From the NCBI GenBank assembly GCA_965262235.1, contig OZ253504.1, positions 3,100,001 through 3,164,000 on the forward strand: a DNA stretch of 64,000 nucleotides. Direction: 5' to 3'. A model generated the notes under the pieces. It saw only the letters and a program-made list of their open reading frames with translations. It was not told where the DNA came from and ran no database searches. The position numbers and the translations under genes were made by a program. Positions 61,901 to 64,000 of this stretch are shown piece by piece. The DNA is from CATQGW01 sp965262235. GTDB lineage: Bacteria > Chloroflexota > Dehalococcoidia > Bin125. Position 1 is the first letter of the stretch, and the number at the start of each line of letters is the position of its first letter.

Positions 61901-62917
61901 ATGGAACAACGACGCTTTGGCAACACCGACCTGATCGCATCCGCGATCGGCTTTGGCACCTGGGAGATGTCGACCACGATGTACGGCCACATCGACGTCG
62001 GCGAGGCCTCACGCGCCGTCAACGACGCGATCGACCGCGGCATCACGCTGTTCGACACCGCCGAGGGCTACGGTCCCTACCACTCCGAAGAGCTCCTCGC
62101 CGCGGCGCTCGGCCCACGCCGCAACGAGGTTCAGCTCGTCACCAAGGTTGGCTTCGACTTCGACGACCGCCCCCAGGCCATCGCGCTGAACTCGACTCGT
62201 GACAACGTCATCGAATGCACCGAAGGCTGCCTGCGCCGCCTGCAGACCGACGTGATCGACCTGCTGCTGATCCACTGGCGCGACCACACCACGCCGCTCG
62301 ATGAGACGATCGAGGGCCTCGAGCGCCTCAAGGCCGACGGCAAGATCCGGCACTACGGCGTCTCCAACTTCAACGTCGACATGATGCAGGAGTGCCAGCA
62401 GTACGGCACGATCGCCGCCAACCAGGTCGGCTACCACATGTTCGACCGCCGCATGGAGCATCGAATCCTGCCCTGGTGTCTGGCCAACGGCGTTGGCTTC
62501 ATGTCCTACGGCTCGCTCGGCTTCGGCCTGCTAACCGGTGCCCTGGCGCCCGACCACACATTCGAAGAGGGCGACTGGCGGCGCAACGAGATCGCCTTCG
62601 AGCTACCACTGTTCGAGCGCGAGACGTTCGCCAGGGAGCTCGAAGTGACGCGGCGATTGGCCGAGCTGGCCGACGGCTACGGCCACTCGGTCGCCCAGCT
62701 GGCAATCGCCTGGGTGCTTGACCATCCAGCCGTCAGCTGCGCACTCGTCGGCATGCGCAACCCGCGCGAGCTCGAGGAAAACGTCGCAGCCAGCGACTGG
62801 CGCCTGACTGACGAAATCCGCAACGCCGTCAACCAGATCTTCACAGACGTCGGCGTCCCCACCCACAACAACACCCCCCAGGCAATCCACAACGCCCGCT
62901 TCCCCCGCCCGAGCTGA
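61901..62917 (+). CDS. Aldo/keto reductase, copy 2
   Basis: 338 residues from ATG 61901 (a GTG at 61895 is in frame). Same tetrad: TLFDTAEGYGPYHSEE, LVTKVGFDFDD, DLLLIHWRDH, and near-identical stretches to copy 1 (GFGTWEMSTTMYGHIDVGEA, GVSNFNVDMMQECQQYGTIA). A tandem duplication with later divergence at the substrate-facing loops (for example NDTPAVTG against DDRPQAIA). Confidence 0.93.
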   Translation: MEQRRFGNTDLIASAIGFGTWEMSTTMYGHIDVGEASRAVNDAIDRGITLFDTAEGYGPYHSEELLAAALGPRRNEVQLVTKVGFDFDDRPQAIALNSTRDNVIECTEGCLRRLQTDVIDLLLIHWRDHTTPLDETIEGLERLKADGKIRHYGVSNFNVDMMQECQQYGTIAANQVGYHMFDRRMEHRILPWCLANGVGFMSYGSLGFGLLTGALAPDHTFEEGDWRRNEIAFELPLFERETFARELEVTRRLAELADGYGHSVAQLAIAWVLDHPAVSCALVGMRNPRELEENVAASDWRLTDEIRNAVNQIFTDVGVPTHNNTPQAIHNARFPRPS

Positions 62918-63075
62918 GACGGCCAACCACACAGGGCTAGCGGCTAGGTCGTCTGGGTTTCCATGGTCTGCGCCGACCGAGCGGGGCGGTACTCATGACG
63001 TTCCCCAGTCGCAGGGGGTCGAGCCGCTCGTGCAAGTGATCCAGTTGCCGCGAGCAGGCCGCCCGACCCCTTGGA

Positions 63076-63096
63076 ACTCCAAACCCGGTTTGGAGT
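63076..63096. promoter_or_regulatory. 21-bp perfect palindrome, possible operator or att-like site
   Basis: ACTCCAAACC and GGTTTGGAGT, 10-bp perfect arms around one C. It lies in a lower-GC stretch (62918-63267) with no gene I can support, upstream of the tiny gene at 63268. Confidence 0.45.
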
Positions 63097-63267
63097 GCTG
63101 GCTGATCATAGTGCCGACTGATGATGTGGCGCGTCGACGGTCATACAACGGGCTTTAACCGAACAGTGCCTAACTGGTGTAGAATGGTATGCATGGGCAA
63201 CGCGTCGCACATCGTTGATAGGCGTGCTAAACACAGCCTGTAGTGTATGACAAAGGAGAAAATACCT

Positions 63268-63402
63268 ATGACGAAACGTATCACAAAGCAGCAAGCCGAA
63301 CGGGCTGGTCGCACGCTCCAGGACGACCAGAGCAGCGAACGCCAGAAGACGAACGCGGCGCGGAGACTGGCGAAGTGGAAAGAACAACAACGACAGACAT
63401 GA
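63268..63402 (+). CDS. Tiny basic protein (44 residues), unknown function
   Basis: MTKRITKQQAERAGRTLQDD, then QSSERQKTNAARRLAKWKEQ, preceded by a strong AAAGGAG site 11 bases before ATG. Lys/Arg/Gln rich, one helix. Resembles short 'A..AG..L.D..S....K..AA..L' proteins common in bacterial genomes with no known role. Base composition is lower in GC than the surroundings. Confidence 0.6.
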   Translation: MTKRITKQQAERAGRTLQDDQSSERQKTNAARRLAKWKEQQRQT

Positions 63403-63489
63403 TCTTCGTTCGCTGGCTGGACTCGGCTCTCTGGGAAGACCCACGCCAACTCACGAGCTGCGCGAGGCGTGACGCCGAGGAAGCCGCCC

Positions 63490-64000
63490 CTACTGCGCAG
63501 CACGCTCCGCATTGAGCGCGAGCAGGTGGGCAAGGATGTCGTCGTCGGCCAGCTCGGTAGACCAGCCGTAGGCAGCAAGCACCGCCTCGTCAATCTCCTT
63601 GTGAGCGATATCCAGCCAGGTCGGGCGCTCGTTGTAGAGGTTGGTCATCGTGCGGAGGCGTAGCTCGTCGGCAACCGCGTCGCCCGGGTTCAGCCACGCT
63701 TCGCGTTGAGCGTTCAAGGAAGCCGCCGCGCCCGCAATCGCGTCCCGGTGCTCCGCCTGAGGCTCGCTGAGAGCATCATCCGGCGTGTCCAGCGCCCACG
63801 GAAACGGAAACGTATTGAAGCACTGGGTGTGGACATACCGAGGGTCGTTGCCGACGCCCAGACGGGATGCTCGCGCCAACGCCCATCGCTCGTGGATGCG
63901 TGAGTGCAGTACGCCGAAGGTGTAGTCGTCCTCGCGGGCGATGACGTTGATGGTGGCGTCAGGGATCACGTGAGGCTCAACCCAGACGTAGAAGCGGTGC
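63490..64000 (-). CDS. Restriction-modification (MmeI-like type IIG/IIL) methyltransferase, C-terminal part
   Basis: The frame is open to the window edge (HRFYVWVEPHVIPDATINVI precedes an internal GTG), so the gene continues outside. Visible C-terminal part of about 169 codons: AREDDYTFGVLHSRIHERWA, LGVGNDPRYVHTQCFNTFPF, then DEAVLAAYGWSTELADDDIL. The FGVLHS...W and ND-RY--T--F-TFPFP pattern is typical for the C-terminal region of large MmeI-like enzymes. Stop is TAG at 63492-63490. Which nuclease it carries cannot be seen. Confidence 0.82.
   Translation of the reverse strand, partial: HRFYVWVEPHVIPDATINVIAREDDYTFGVLHSRIHERWALARASRLGVGNDPRYVHTQCFNTFPFPWALDTPDDALSEPQAEHRDAIAGAAASLNAQREAWLNPGDAVADELRLRTMTNLYNERPTWLDIAHKEIDEAVLAAYGWSTELADDDILAHLLALNAERAAQ

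Noticed and set aside
63399..63515. 38-codon frame overlapping the tiny gene at 63268 (ATGA)
   Set aside because: Runs into the 3' end of the convergent restriction gene, has no own ribosome-binding site and no similarity I recognise.

Overview
The window is a GC-rich bacterial chromosome segment with dense genes, many GTG starts, many 1-8 base gene overlaps and a shared palindromic repeat in most larger intergenic gaps. The gene mix (CaiB/BaiF CoA-transferases, hydantoinase/oxoprolinase pair, LDH-type malate dehydrogenase, membrane-anchored YvcK, DUF885 peptidase, Q-rich lipoproteins) fits a Chloroflexota bacterium. That placement is an inference from gene content; no rRNA or other decisive marker is present and I found no tRNA.

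Layout. 0-3.7 kb: end of a CoA-transferase, a MaoC-like protein, then an ABC-ATPase/TOPRIM (DUF4276) pair that looks like a defence module. 3.7-6.3 kb: a cobalamin riboswitch with terminator in front of a binding-protein/permease pair without an adjacent ATPase. 6.4-9 kb: a gluzincin peptidase and prfB with a classical +1 programmed frameshift. 9-19.5 kb: folD, acpS, nnr, fabF, recJ, an EF-G paralogue and a DUF885 peptidase. 19.8-26.3 kb: an accessory block with a single-chain restriction-modification enzyme, a decayed hicB-hicA-rhodanese copy and an intact second copy with a four-domain rhodanese. 26.8-34 kb: the most unusual block. It holds three DsbA-like genes, each interrupted in frame by TGA exactly at the first position of the CxxC site (UxxC selenoproteins), an orphan phage portal gene with a Com-like zinc ribbon between them, and two ferritin-fold (R2-like) proteins, one with all diiron ligands and one that has lost nearly all of them. 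34-38 kb: a double-NYN protein, recF, a lipid kinase and a candidate small RNA. 38.6-49 kb: a double CoA-transferase and a co-oriented central-metabolism set (fumC, mdh, aconitase, propionyl-CoA-carboxylase-type subunit). 49-56 kb: LysM lipoprotein, M28 peptidase, HyuAB. 56-60 kb: rplY, rlmN, fmt, secG, yvcK. 60-64 kb: two tandem aldo/keto reductases, a tiny gene, and the C-terminal part of a second restriction-modification enzyme.

How parts fit together. The R2-like pair and two of the selenoproteins are co-oriented with gaps of 117, 11 and 3 bases, so they probably form one operon of exported thiol/selenol redox proteins with a diiron partner; the third selenoprotein gene lies beyond the portal cassette. 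UGA is clearly the normal stop for many genes here, and the RF2 gene that reads UGA is in the same window, so the in-frame UGAs need a local signal. Two of the three genes carry a strong hairpin with a GGU apex 26-27 bases downstream of the UGA, as expected of bacterial SECIS elements. The palindromic repeat (about 14 copies) shows compensatory changes in one arm, and two 177-bp copies of a larger inverted-repeat element carry it, one of them supplying the stop codon of recJ.
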